A stretch of DNA of 64,000 nucleotides, from NCBI RefSeq assembly GCF_024362695.1, contig NW_026063256.1:186001-250000 (forward strand). The letters are read 5' to 3'. This stretch comes from Pectinophora gossypiella (lineage: Eukaryota > Arthropoda > Insecta > Lepidoptera > Gelechiidae). The notes under the pieces are model-generated. The model was given only the letters and a program-made list of their open reading frames with translations, did not search any database and had not been told where the DNA came from. This document shows, piece after piece, positions 8,181 to 15,723 of this stretch; position 1 is the stretch's first letter, and the number at the start of each line of letters is the position of its first letter. The position numbers were made by a program, and so were the translations under genes.

Positions 8181-8905
8181 TTTTTTGGATGGGTTAGATA
8201 TAATCCACTCCCTTTCTTGTAGGGTTTTACATAAAGCCCTTTTCCAATAGCAATAGATTCCATCATCTTATTGTGTCGTTCAGATTCTTTAAGATTTTGT
8301 TGTGCTGATTTGTAATCGTTTACTGCTTTAGCAATACCAGCCGCACCACCAGCTAGAGTGCCAAGTGCTGATAATCCAGCAAATATAGGTATCAATGGTA
8401 ATATTCCACCAGTCTTTTTTGGAATGGGAATTAAGCGCGGTAAATGTACTCCTTTTTTCTTGTTGAAGATCTTTTTTGCTGCTAGGTAAGCAATCTTTAT
8501 TGCCGTTTTGTTGTCCTTGCATTTTATTTTTTTCAAATGTGTACGTATTTTACTAACGCCATTCTTAAATGCATTAATACCAGCACCGGCTTTTAATTTG
8601 GCCTTCATAGCATTCTTTACTAACCATGAAGCCATTTTCTCACCCTTTCCTGCATCCTTCGATCTCAATCTTTGACGCGCAATTTTCATTAGTTCAAAAT
8701 CTGCTTTATGTCTAATATCTAAATTCTTGTTAGTGTAAGCTATGTCGTGATGCATGCAAGCTTCATCTAACTTATTTATTCCTCTATCGCCTCTCAATAA
8801 TCTTTTCTTTAGTTTTGTTCCTGGGCCGCAGAATTGATAACCTGGTAAATGTAACTCGACTGGCAAATTACTTATTATGTTATTTAGAAGACCACTTCCT
8901 TTCAT
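8177..8905 (-). CDS. PLA2-like / membrane-active minor virion protein
   Basis: A 242-residue ORF from a clear ATG. Residues 20-58 contain a glycine-rich calcium-loop-like CGPGT and the catalytic pattern D-E-A-C-M-H-H-D-x-A-Y (His53, Asp54), as in the phospholipase A2-like domain of parvovirus VP1. A glycine/alanine-rich hydrophobic segment near residues 166-198 could be membrane-active, in the manner of adenovirus pVI. The tail has the KPYKKGSGLYL repeat-like motif. Together these suit a capsid protein that helps breach endosomal membranes. The ORF ends at TGA 8179-8177, immediately after A AAA AAC. It lies between integrase and protease genes. Confidence 0.85.
   Translation of the reverse strand: MKGSGLLNNIISNLPVELHLPGYQFCGPGTKLKKRLLRGDRGINKLDEACMHHDIAYTNKNLDIRHKADFELMKIARQRLRSKDAGKGEKMASWLVKNAMKAKLKAGAGINAFKNGVSKIRTHLKKIKCKDNKTAIKIAYLAAKKIFNKKKGVHLPRLIPIPKKTGGILPLIPIFAGLSALGTLAGGAAGIAKAVNDYKSAQQNLKESERHNKMMESIAIGKGLYVKPYKKGSGLYLTHPKN
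8180..8186 (-). promoter_or_regulatory. Candidate -1 ribosomal frameshift site (A AAA AAC)
   Basis: The minus strand reads CCA AAA AAC TGA in the PLA2 frame, so the heptamer A AAA AAC is in the canonical X XXY YYZ phase and abuts the stop. A -1 slip makes the next codon CTG at 8180-8178, which is the protease frame. That frame lacks any ATG between its upstream stop near 8268-8270 and 8093. I could not identify a clear downstream stem-loop or pseudoknot by eye. Confidence 0.5.
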
Positions 8906-8955
8906 TGATAGAAATTTAATGAGACAATATAACGGTTATCTTTCTTTTATACATC

Positions 8956-9885
8956 CTATTTCAAATCATTTATGCTAATCCAGCTATTCTCATTTTTATT
9001 TAATCCCAACCATTTTACAAAAAGTTTATTACCTTTTCTTTTAATAACCTTTTCAATCAAGTACACATCTGGAAATTTTGTTTTTTGTAATTCATATTCG
9101 TAAAATGAACCAAGAATATTTTCTTTATTTTTGTCTTGTAAATGATAGGTTATGGGATTAGTGTTGTTAACTTTCACTATATTAAATATTTCTGTAGACC
9201 AGTTCGGTGTGTACCCTTTATAAAAGTCACTTTTGTGCTTGCTAATGCGTACTTGGTCACCAATTTGGTATTTTGCTTTTGTTTTTTTTCTTTTAACTTG
9301 TGAACTGAGGATGTTTTCTTTTATAATGTGTTCATTTTCCTTATTTACATCTATCGGTTTAAATTTAGTAGTACGATGCACACTATTGTTATACGATGTA
9401 ACAGCTAAATCTAAAATTTTCGGCACCCATTTATATTTGCCTTCTAAGCTAAAATATTTATACAGTTTACTTTTTAACGTTCTGATCAATCGCTCCACTA
9501 TTGAGGCCTTTTTTGTAGAAAATGTTGAATAATGTTTAATACCATACTGCTTCATCAAATTTTGGAAAGAAGCGTTAAAAAACTCCTTTCCTTGATCTGT
9601 TTGTAAAAAAGAAGGAGTGCGTGCAGAACTATCTAAAATATTTAGCATAGCTTGCACAATCATATTTTTTGCTTTTGATTTTAATGGTATAGCCCAAGAA
9701 AACTTAGAAAAAGTATCAATTACAACCAGTATGTACTTAAAACCACTATTATAATGAGAAAATTTTTGCATGTCAATAAGGTCTGCTTGCCATAAATCAT
9801 CGATTCCTTTAATAACTGTTGGTCGACGAGGAAAATTCCGTCTCGCAGGTTTATGTAGTTCTTCCACGATACTCTGTTTACTCAT
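8956..9885 (-). CDS. Retroviral-type integrase with C-terminal chromodomain
   Basis: A 309-residue ORF from ATG 9885. The rve core has D35 (WQADLID), D97 (QTDQGKEF) and E131 (KASIVERLI), the DDE triad. After an SH3-like region (YQIGDQVRI, near residue 205) comes a chromodomain in the last 50 residues (VYLIEKVIKRKGNKLFVKW, with a closing NENSWISINDL). This domain order is typical of Polinton integrases, which insert the element and make 6-bp duplications. A zinc-binding HHCC head is not seen in this ORF. The ORF is intact. Its start overlaps, as ATGA, the stop of an alternative frame of the upstream gene. Confidence 0.93.
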   Translation of the reverse strand: MSKQSIVEELHKPARRNFPRRPTVIKGIDDLWQADLIDMQKFSHYNSGFKYILVVIDTFSKFSWAIPLKSKAKNMIVQAMLNILDSSARTPSFLQTDQGKEFFNASFQNLMKQYGIKHYSTFSTKKASIVERLIRTLKSKLYKYFSLEGKYKWVPKILDLAVTSYNNSVHRTTKFKPIDVNKENEHIIKENILSSQVKRKKTKAKYQIGDQVRISKHKSDFYKGYTPNWSTEIFNIVKVNNTNPITYHLQDKNKENILGSFYEYELQKTKFPDVYLIEKVIKRKGNKLFVKWLGLNKNENSWISINDLK

Positions 9886-10308
9886 GCTGCTTTTTTAGAG
9901 GTATTTTTGTTTGATATAGTTGCAATTATTTTATCGATTTCAGGCTTATTATAATAAATAGCTAGCTGACAAAGCTACATATAATTGTTCTTTAAACTGT
10001 TTTAAATAAGAGTCTATTTCACTTTTAACTTTCTGTTCAAATTCTTTGGTAGAATATATTTGTTTCAGTTTCGTTTCAATGTATTGTTTATTAACTGCTT
10101 CATCATTAAATGACGGAGAAGGTAGTCCTCGTAAGCGTGTGAGCTTTAAATCAAAGTCTCCTGTATCTGATTTCACTAAAGTATCATTTAATGCTTCGAA
10201 ATAATCTGATAGACGTAAACGTTTATGTACGTGATGACCAAATTTATCTATGTTCATTTTTGTGTTAACAAATGCACAAATAGAAGTCAACTGTACAAAT
10301 TTTGTCAT
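9882..10308 (-). CDS. Conserved Polinton protein of unknown role (MNIDKFGHH motif), likely frameshifted
   Basis: The main frame is 9949-10308. The conserved start NIDKFGHHV is shared with the copy at 56674, where the ORF begins at that Met; this suggests the true start here is 10257 rather than the ATG at 10308. After the frame stops at 9949, the +1 frame continues with sequence resembling the C-terminus of the second copy and ends in TGA overlapping the integrase ATG (9885-9882). A 1-base slip in the 9951-9977 stretch would explain this. The C-terminal part is charged and probably helical. No domain is recognised; a structural or attachment role is possible. Confidence 0.6.
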
Positions 10309-10319
10309 TATATCTTATT

Positions 10320-11261
10320 TTATTTAATAATATTAGCTTCACGCAATTCTTCTATAATTGAAATAATTTCATTATCCAACCCAGTGTTGCCAGCGTCACG
10401 GGATGCAACAAGCAATTTTAACCTTTCTACCAATTCGTTAGGATCATCCCAATAAACGAAATCTGTATTTTGATTTACTTTCTTTAACAGGGGAAGACCT
10501 CTTCCTTGTGTAAGATTTTCGGTACTTGAAAAATCTCTTTCTTTTGAATGTCTGAACAGCGATTTTATAATACGTAAATACTTTAAACCCTTATTGCTCT
10601 TTATTGGTTTCTTTTGATCATAGTCTCTACGATGCGCGTTGGTTTCAAGCAACGCAACCTTATACGCTTGTTTATCCTGTTCTGTAACTAATGACAGATT
10701 AGGTGTCTTTTTTGTTAATAATTCCATAAAACCTGGAGTTTTTTCGAAATTAAGATTACCAATATGTAGACCATCTTCTTCATCTGACACTCGTGTAATA
10801 CCCATCATAAGCTTTCCACGATCATATCTTAATCCAAAAGGAACATCTCGTATAACATCAGATGATAAAGACCACGATGATACATTTTTAAGTGGACTTG
10901 AATCCGACTCCAATGTTTTGAATGATTCATTACTAAAATTATTACTGCCGTATGAGTCGTTGACTGGAGTACTTAGGAGTGGGGGCTTAGGAGTAGCTTC
11001 ATTTAAATCATCTTCGCTCGAACAATCGTAACTACTATCGCTTTCGACTGATTCTTCTTTTTCAGTTTTAAAACTATTTTCAAAATCGTTTATATGGTCT
11101 TTCGCAGGCTTAGCTGCGATTTCCTTCAATGGTTTGGATATTGGTTCGAAAATAGTTTCTAAAATTTGTTCATTATTATTTTTAATATTCCTCATCATCT
11201 TCACTTTTTTCTTCACTGCAGATGCAGATTTTATGATTCGTTGTTTAAGGTCTTTTTCCAT
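10320..11261 (-). CDS. Conserved Polinton protein of unknown role (core/assembly candidate)
   Basis: An intact 313-residue ORF from ATG 11261. The N-terminus is basic and helical (repeated K-K-K-V-K-M-M-R), followed by an acidic, Ser-rich linker, then SSWSLSSDVIRDVPFGLRYD, then NAHRRDYD, and a C-terminal block with VYWDDPNELVERLKLL and GNTGLDNEIISIIEEL. Both conserved blocks recur in the second Polinton of this window: the first at 62649-63180 and the last at 56749-57075. That repetition shows it is a real, selected gene family. I remember such C-terminal blocks from many arthropod Polinton-like ORFs without a known function. It sits between the ATPase and integrase-side genes. Confidence 0.7.
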   Translation of the reverse strand: MEKDLKQRIIKSASAVKKKVKMMRNIKNNNEQILETIFEPISKPLKEIAAKPAKDHINDFENSFKTEKEESVESDSSYDCSSEDDLNEATPKPPLLSTPVNDSYGSNNFSNESFKTLESDSSPLKNVSSWSLSSDVIRDVPFGLRYDRGKLMMGITRVSDEEDGLHIGNLNFEKTPGFMELLTKKTPNLSLVTEQDKQAYKVALLETNAHRRDYDQKKPIKSNKGLKYLRIIKSLFRHSKERDFSSTENLTQGRGLPLLKKVNQNTDFVYWDDPNELVERLKLLVASRDAGNTGLDNEIISIIEELREANIIK

Positions 11262-11333
11262 TTGGGATTGACTTCGGTGCTGTTCAGTTTACAAATGAAA
11301 GCTAAGATCCAATGATGTATTTAATATACCAGT

Positions 11334-12062
11334 TCAATCGAGAACAATAAATGTATCAAATTTCATCCTATAACACCCATTATTTTTTTCACAATCTTTA
11401 TTAATCACAACATAACTGTATTGTTTTTTCCATACTTTAGAACACATTTTACGAAATTGTATCCAGGACATATCAGACCCAACATGTTCGTCATATATGT
11501 GTCTTAAATTTATATCATCTTGTTTAAATAGCACAATCAGATTTGCATTGTCTCTAATAAGTTGCTTTGGGACTTTGGTATATGTTTGATTTAAGTAAAA
11601 GCAATCAATATTTTTGTGTCTTCCCATAGAAAAGTAATCTCGAATATTGTTTTGATTTTCACAGGCTACGTCGTCAAAAATTATTATGGAATTAGGCTTG
11701 GCGTGATGAGGACTCAAAATTTCTTCACTTTCAGTATAGTTTTCAAATGTTACGTTTGGTACCAATTTTAATACCTTTTCTAAGAAGATATATTTTGGTT
11801 GGTAAAGAGATTTTGAATAAATATATAAGTTATCAAAACGTAAACCGTCTTCATGTAATAAAAGTCCTATTACTAAATTTGTCTTTCCACAGTTTGACGG
11901 ACCACAAACTATGCATCGAATTGAATTTGGTAATAGTTTACCGTGACGGTGTACTTTAGAACCATTCGTAACAGGACAAACGTTATTTAGGTTCAAGGAT
12001 TGTTTTTGTTTCATAAATTTCATCACTCGTGTGTATCTGTCATGTACGGAGCCGTCTGTCAT
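11334..12062 (-). CDS. Genome-packaging ATPase, A32/FtsK-HerA type
   Basis: A 242-residue ORF starting at ATG 12062. Walker A is GPSNCGKT at residues 54-61. Walker B is SIIIFDD at about 125-131. A sensor-like polar motif (NQT, around residue 158) follows. This is the packaging motor family shared by Polintons, adenovirus-like elements and large DNA viruses. It is the outermost gene at the right side, transcribed inward from the terminal repeat. No break is visible and the length is normal for the family. Confidence 0.92.
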   Translation of the reverse strand: MTDGSVHDRYTRVMKFMKQKQSLNLNNVCPVTNGSKVHRHGKLLPNSIRCIVCGPSNCGKTNLVIGLLLHEDGLRFDNLYIYSKSLYQPKYIFLEKVLKLVPNVTFENYTESEEILSPHHAKPNSIIIFDDVACENQNNIRDYFSMGRHKNIDCFYLNQTYTKVPKQLIRDNANLIVLFKQDDINLRHIYDEHVGSDMSWIQFRKMCSKVWKKQYSYVVINKDCEKNNGCYRMKFDTFIVLD

Positions 12063-12183
12063 GTACTAAAATCTTAAGTTGTTGACCTAAGTATATATGT
12101 TAAAATGATTCACAGTACGAAACAACACAATAAGCAAAGGTTAGTTGATTTTCAATTGCAATCGGTCTCCACAATTTCGAATC

Positions 12184-12300
12184 AGTTATTGGGCATTCTA
12201 AATCATCTTTTTTCGAAATGAAGCGAAACAGCTCGCTCGTCGGGCGAGCGAGCTGTGAGTGAAATTGAGAAAAAAAGATGATTTAGAATGCCCAATAACT
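12184..12300. repeat. 117-bp palindrome at the presumed Polinton terminus
   Basis: AGTTATTGGGCATTCTAAAT at 12184 is mirrored by its complement ending at 12300. The centre holds a perfect 11-bp stem (CAGCTCGCTCG, 12229-12239, with 12245-12255) around a 5-nt loop. The ends read AG...CT, compatible with Polinton termini. The 15-mer TTATTGGGCATTCTA also occurs at 62661 in the second Polinton. No flanking direct repeat is visible around the palindrome itself. Confidence 0.65.
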
Positions 12301-12429
12301 ACCTACTAGTAAAAAAGTCGTTTATCTAATAAGGATCACCCGCGCTCACACTCTGGCACTAACACAGAATTGCCACGTTTCTTCGCAAATATCCCGCGCA
12401 ATAGCAGAAGGCGAAATTAATCTGTCAAT

Positions 12430-12690
12430 AATAAGACATACTATCACTCTGCCCGTATCCCTAATGGGGTGGGCAGAGTCACAAGAACATCCCATTAGCG
12501 GTACGAGCATGATAATTATTTATGTACCTATGTTATGATTACTTGTGGCTCTGTCTGCCCCATAAGAGATAAAGGCGTGATATTAAGTATGTATGTTTGG
12601 TACGGGCATGTAGCGATACGAGCGTGTAGTGGTAAGTGAAATTCCGCAGTCTCTGCCTACTCCAATGGGAAAAAGGCGTGATGTTATTGT
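12430..12690. repeat. Cluster of SINE relics
   Basis: Several fragments match the SINE at 46110 and 56130, including CCCTAATGGGGTGGGCAGAG and the reverse-oriented form CTGTCTGCCCCATAAG. They are diverged and interleaved, so single insertions cannot be separated by eye. Confidence 0.55.
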
Positions 12691-13245
12691 TCACTGTTGG
12701 ACAATACACGACTACAATTTAGGAAGGAAAAAAAATACAAAAAAAAAAAATTTTTTATCATTGTTAATGATAACTTTCCCTTAACAGCACCGCCATTTTG
12801 AATTTCGGGTGCACTAGGGCTTGCCGTTCAAAAAATGACTATCGATAATCTATCCCGACCGAGAGTCGATCGATAGCAAGACTATTGATAACTCGGAAAG
12901 TGGGAACATTTACGATTTTATTACCTAAGTGCAATACAATCGATAGTATCGTTGCGGATTAATAACAAACTATCGATAATTTTGCCCTCAGTCAGTAGTA
13001 TTGCTACACTCCGATAGTATGGTTATTTTGAGTGGGCTGATTGTCTAAACTGAATTTCAATAACTCAAAAGTCCTTGGATTTAGATTTTTGAAAAGTTAT
13101 TTTTTTATTTCTACCAATCAAAATCGTAGTTGAAAATGATTATGATCGATAATCGATACTGAACTATCGATAGTTTGAAACACTACCGTGCCTTTTTCTA
13201 TTCGCGAGCCCTGGCATCCTGGTACAGGGTATAAATCCCATTAAC
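12691..13245. other. AT-rich spacer with repeated TATCGATA-type motifs
   Basis: No ORF of note. Several TATCGATA or close variants occur near 12840, 12890, 12970 and 13150-13180. They may be chance, repeat-derived or DREF-like sites; no gene lies next to them. Confidence 0.3.
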
Positions 13246-13252
13246 TGTCCCA

Positions 13253-13440
13253 ATGCAATTTGCAATTCCGTGCTTCGGAAGGCACGGTTGGTCCCGGTGA
13301 CTACTTACTCATGTAAGAAAGTAGTCATTACATGAGTCATGTCAGGGGCCTCTGGCGGCTCAATAGTTACCCTGACACCAGGGTTGATAAGGTTGGTAAT
13401 CCACCTCACAACCCACACGATAGAAAAAAAGATTTAAAAA
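13253..13440 (+). repeat. Retroelement 3' tail relic
   Basis: The sequence contains GTGCTTCGGAAGGCACGGTTG, a paired ACTTACTCATGTAAG segment, and CAGGGTTGATAAGGTTGGTA. Reverse-complement relatives lie at 23957-24105 and 28203-28256, so it is a dispersed repeat. The family is not assigned; it resembles lepidopteran LINE 3' tails. Confidence 0.55.
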
Positions 13441-13619
13441 AATACTGTTATGTGTTTTTAATTCCTTGTACGCAATAAAGTATTATTGTATTGTACGAAA
13501 GTACTTATTTTAAGATTACTTTTACCATGTCATAGTAAAAGTAAAGTTATGTTAGGTAGGTACTTTACTTGAGAAATTAATTTTGTCTTTACTATGTTGT
13601 AAACGTAACATTAATGTCT

Positions 13620-13745
13620 CGTTAATAAGATACACAATCACTTGCAGCTGCTCGTATCCCTAATGGGGTGGGCAGAGCCATAAGTTATCAGAACATACTA
13701 ACATAATATCACGCCCGTATCACTAAGGGGTAGGCAGTCACAACG
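13620..13745. repeat. SINE relic
   Basis: CCCTAATGGGGTGGGCAGAGCCA matches the SINE core at 46140, followed by a second partial copy (CACGCCCGTATCACTAAGG). Both are degraded. Confidence 0.55.
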
Positions 13746-13769
13746 GTACTTGAGAAATTTATTTTGCTT

Positions 13770-14124
13770 TTACTATGTTGTAAATCCCCAAGGAATTCTA
13801 ACAAGCCTCTGACGTTGCCGGCCGCCTCAGGGAGGCACCCCGTCTGGCCAAGGTGCCGGACCCGGTAGTTGGCGGCTCCTTCACACTCCAGTAGCACATG
13901 GGCCGCTGTCACGTCCATGCAGGTTCTGCACAGGGGCTTGTCGGTGACACCTGTTTGATGTTTGTTGATATCACCGTGACCACACAGCTACACCTGCTAC
14001 CTGCAGCTGTTACCTGTATTAGTGGAGACCTCTTCACATTTAGAATTCTTTTGGAGAGACAACTATTGATGTTGGGTAGTGCCATCTTAGCCTGCCTGCA
14101 TTTATTTACGGTGGTTCATAGTCT
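13770..14124 (-). pseudogene. R1-like LINE ORF2 3' end (antisense relic, part 1)
   Basis: The minus strand encodes, at about 13770-13990, the C-terminal cysteine-rich region typical of R1/LOA-type LINEs (C-G-H-G, later L-C-R-T-C, A-A-H-V-L-L-E-C-E-G). Between 13990 and 14124 it is full of stops. The sequence is continuous with 23372-23720, which codes the RNase H part just upstream, once the Jockey insertion (14137-23359) is set aside. It is a decayed non-LTR retrotransposon fragment and the oldest layer of the nest. Confidence 0.7.
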
Positions 14125-14196
14125 GGTGTGTTTGTTCATTCCCAAATACCCTAATACCGAACTAGCTTTATTTGCGGATGATACAGCCATCTATTC

Positions 14197-15674
14197 TGTT
14201 CGCGATGATTGACTTTCCTTTGTGGTGAATAACATTAGATTGTAATTTGTGGTGATTAACAGTCTTATAGGTGAAATTCTGTTAGAATCTTCGTTATCCC
14301 TATTCATTGCGTGTGTTAGAGTAGGACTTAAATGTGTGACAGAGACAGAGAATCATGTGTGAAAAGGACCTGAAGAGCAGGATAGACTGCTATCTTGTGA
14401 TTGGTAGAAAATTAGAATAAGTTTGTTTTTGTATTATTTTGATAGATTTTTTGATTTATTCTTCGTTTGTCCCACTGAGTTTTGTCCCACATAAAAAATT
14501 CCTATGTCGTCCCGAACAATATTCTTCCTTCGTCCCAAAATATAATTTTAAATATTTTATTCCTACTTCGTCCCATTTTGTATTCCTTATACGGCCCATG
14601 TTTTTTTTATATGCCAAACTTACTATATTGTACAATCAGCAAAAAAGGATTACCTATTATTTTAAATATTACTCCTATTATTTTATTATAATAAAACTTA
14701 ATAAATCATTTTTTTTATATTTATAATTGTAAATATTGTCTAATTATTGTTTCTCATAGATCTGACTGTTCTGTATTTATTTAAAATTATTATAACATAA
14801 CATTTCTGTGATTTTGAATGTGATACTGAATAATAAAAGTGATTTATATTTTAATGATAAGACTTGTTTTATTGGTATTTAACTTTAAAAAAATAAGTAA
14901 GTAAGTATTCTTTTTTGTTGACTATACCTTTAAAGTACCTACTTATAATTTGGGACGAAGCAAGACTTCGAAATTGATATGGGACGAACTAAGAATTTTT
15001 TGGAATGTGGGACAAAACTTCAGGACGAGGAATAAACCGATTTTTTACTTAGAGTTGTAAGGTTTTTGTCTAATTATTATTGTTTACGATACTTGTTTAC
15101 TTAAGATAATGTTGTATTACGTAGCTCTAAGTGTGTACTTTGGAATAAAACTTCTTATGTTTATGTCTTTTATTCTCCTGAGAAAATATAATCGATAAGA
15201 TGGTCCATTTTAAGGAGCTTCACTCCAAATTAGTCCTGAAAAATGTAGATTAACGAGACAATTTGGAAAGGAAACGCTATTCATGATGTGTTTTCATTAG
15301 AAAAGACGAGGATCATCAGTTTAGGATAGTTTTTTGTTTATATATTCCTATTAGAGTACTAGTTTTAAGAGGAATTATGTAAATTTCATAGTGAAAAATA
15401 AAGGATAGAGAAGTGAGGTACATCAAGGAGTTGAGCAGGTACATCATTGATATATAAGAACGTCTTTTTCGGAAATTCGCGTCAGTTGGTTCCTATCGCG
15501 CGCGCATACTCGACATCTCCGAGCTCTCCTGCGGTGCCTCGCTCCTCATTAGTTTCAAGTTTTGTAAGAAGCATTTTTATTTTCCTGTTGCGGCGACCAG
15601 CACCCCCTCGGTGTAGGGCGTTCATGGGCCTTGGTCAACTTCAGGTTGGCCATCTAGTCCATACGTCCAGCACA
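14197..15674 (+). repeat. 5' LTR of the BEL element, containing a MITE
   Basis: It matches the 3' LTR (21513-22400) on both sides of a 586-bp insertion at 14453-15038. Removing the insert and one copy of its 8-bp duplication gives about 884 bp against 888 bp for the partner LTR. Confidence 0.95.
14453..15038. mobile_element. hAT-type MITE inside the BEL 5' LTR
   Basis: The insert is absent from the 3' LTR. It is flanked by GATTTTTT at 14445-14452 and 15039-15046, an 8-bp TSD typical of hAT elements. The ends form an imperfect inverted repeat of about 90 bp (GATTTATTCTTCG versus GGTTTATTCCTCG, then GTTTTGTCCCAC on both). TTCGTCCC recurs in subterminal regions. There is no transposase; the interior is AT-rich. 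Confidence 0.85.
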
Positions 15675-15679
15675 TTTGT

Positions 15680-15697
15680 TGGTCCTTCGAGCCGGAT
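15680..15697 (+). promoter_or_regulatory. BEL primer-binding site
   Basis: TGGTCCTTCGAGCCGGAT lies 5 bp after the 5' LTR. TGG at its start pairs with a tRNA CCA end. A similar site (TGGTCGCATCGAGCCGGA) sits by the other BEL element at 44981 on the minus strand. Confidence 0.75.
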
Positions 15698-15723
15698 CCG
15701 CTGCAGCAGGGAAATAGAGATTA

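Larger units (their letters stand above)
1..12300. mobile_element. Polinton/Maverick (adintovirus-like) element, left end outside window
   Basis: The element carries protein-primed PolB, retroviral-type integrase with chromodomain, adenain-like protease, A32/FtsK-type ATPase, a likely jelly-roll major capsid protein, a minor capsid candidate and a PLA2-like protein. That set is the hallmark of Polintons. PolB and two small genes run on the plus strand and all others on the minus strand, so the two blocks converge near 5.1-5.2 kb. The right limit is inferred from a 117-bp palindrome ending in ATAACT at 12300. The left end and its terminal repeat lie outside the window, so no terminal repeat pair or 6-bp TSD can be checked. 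Frame breaks in the capsid gene and in the gene at 9882-10308 suggest this copy is no longer intact. Confidence 0.9.
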
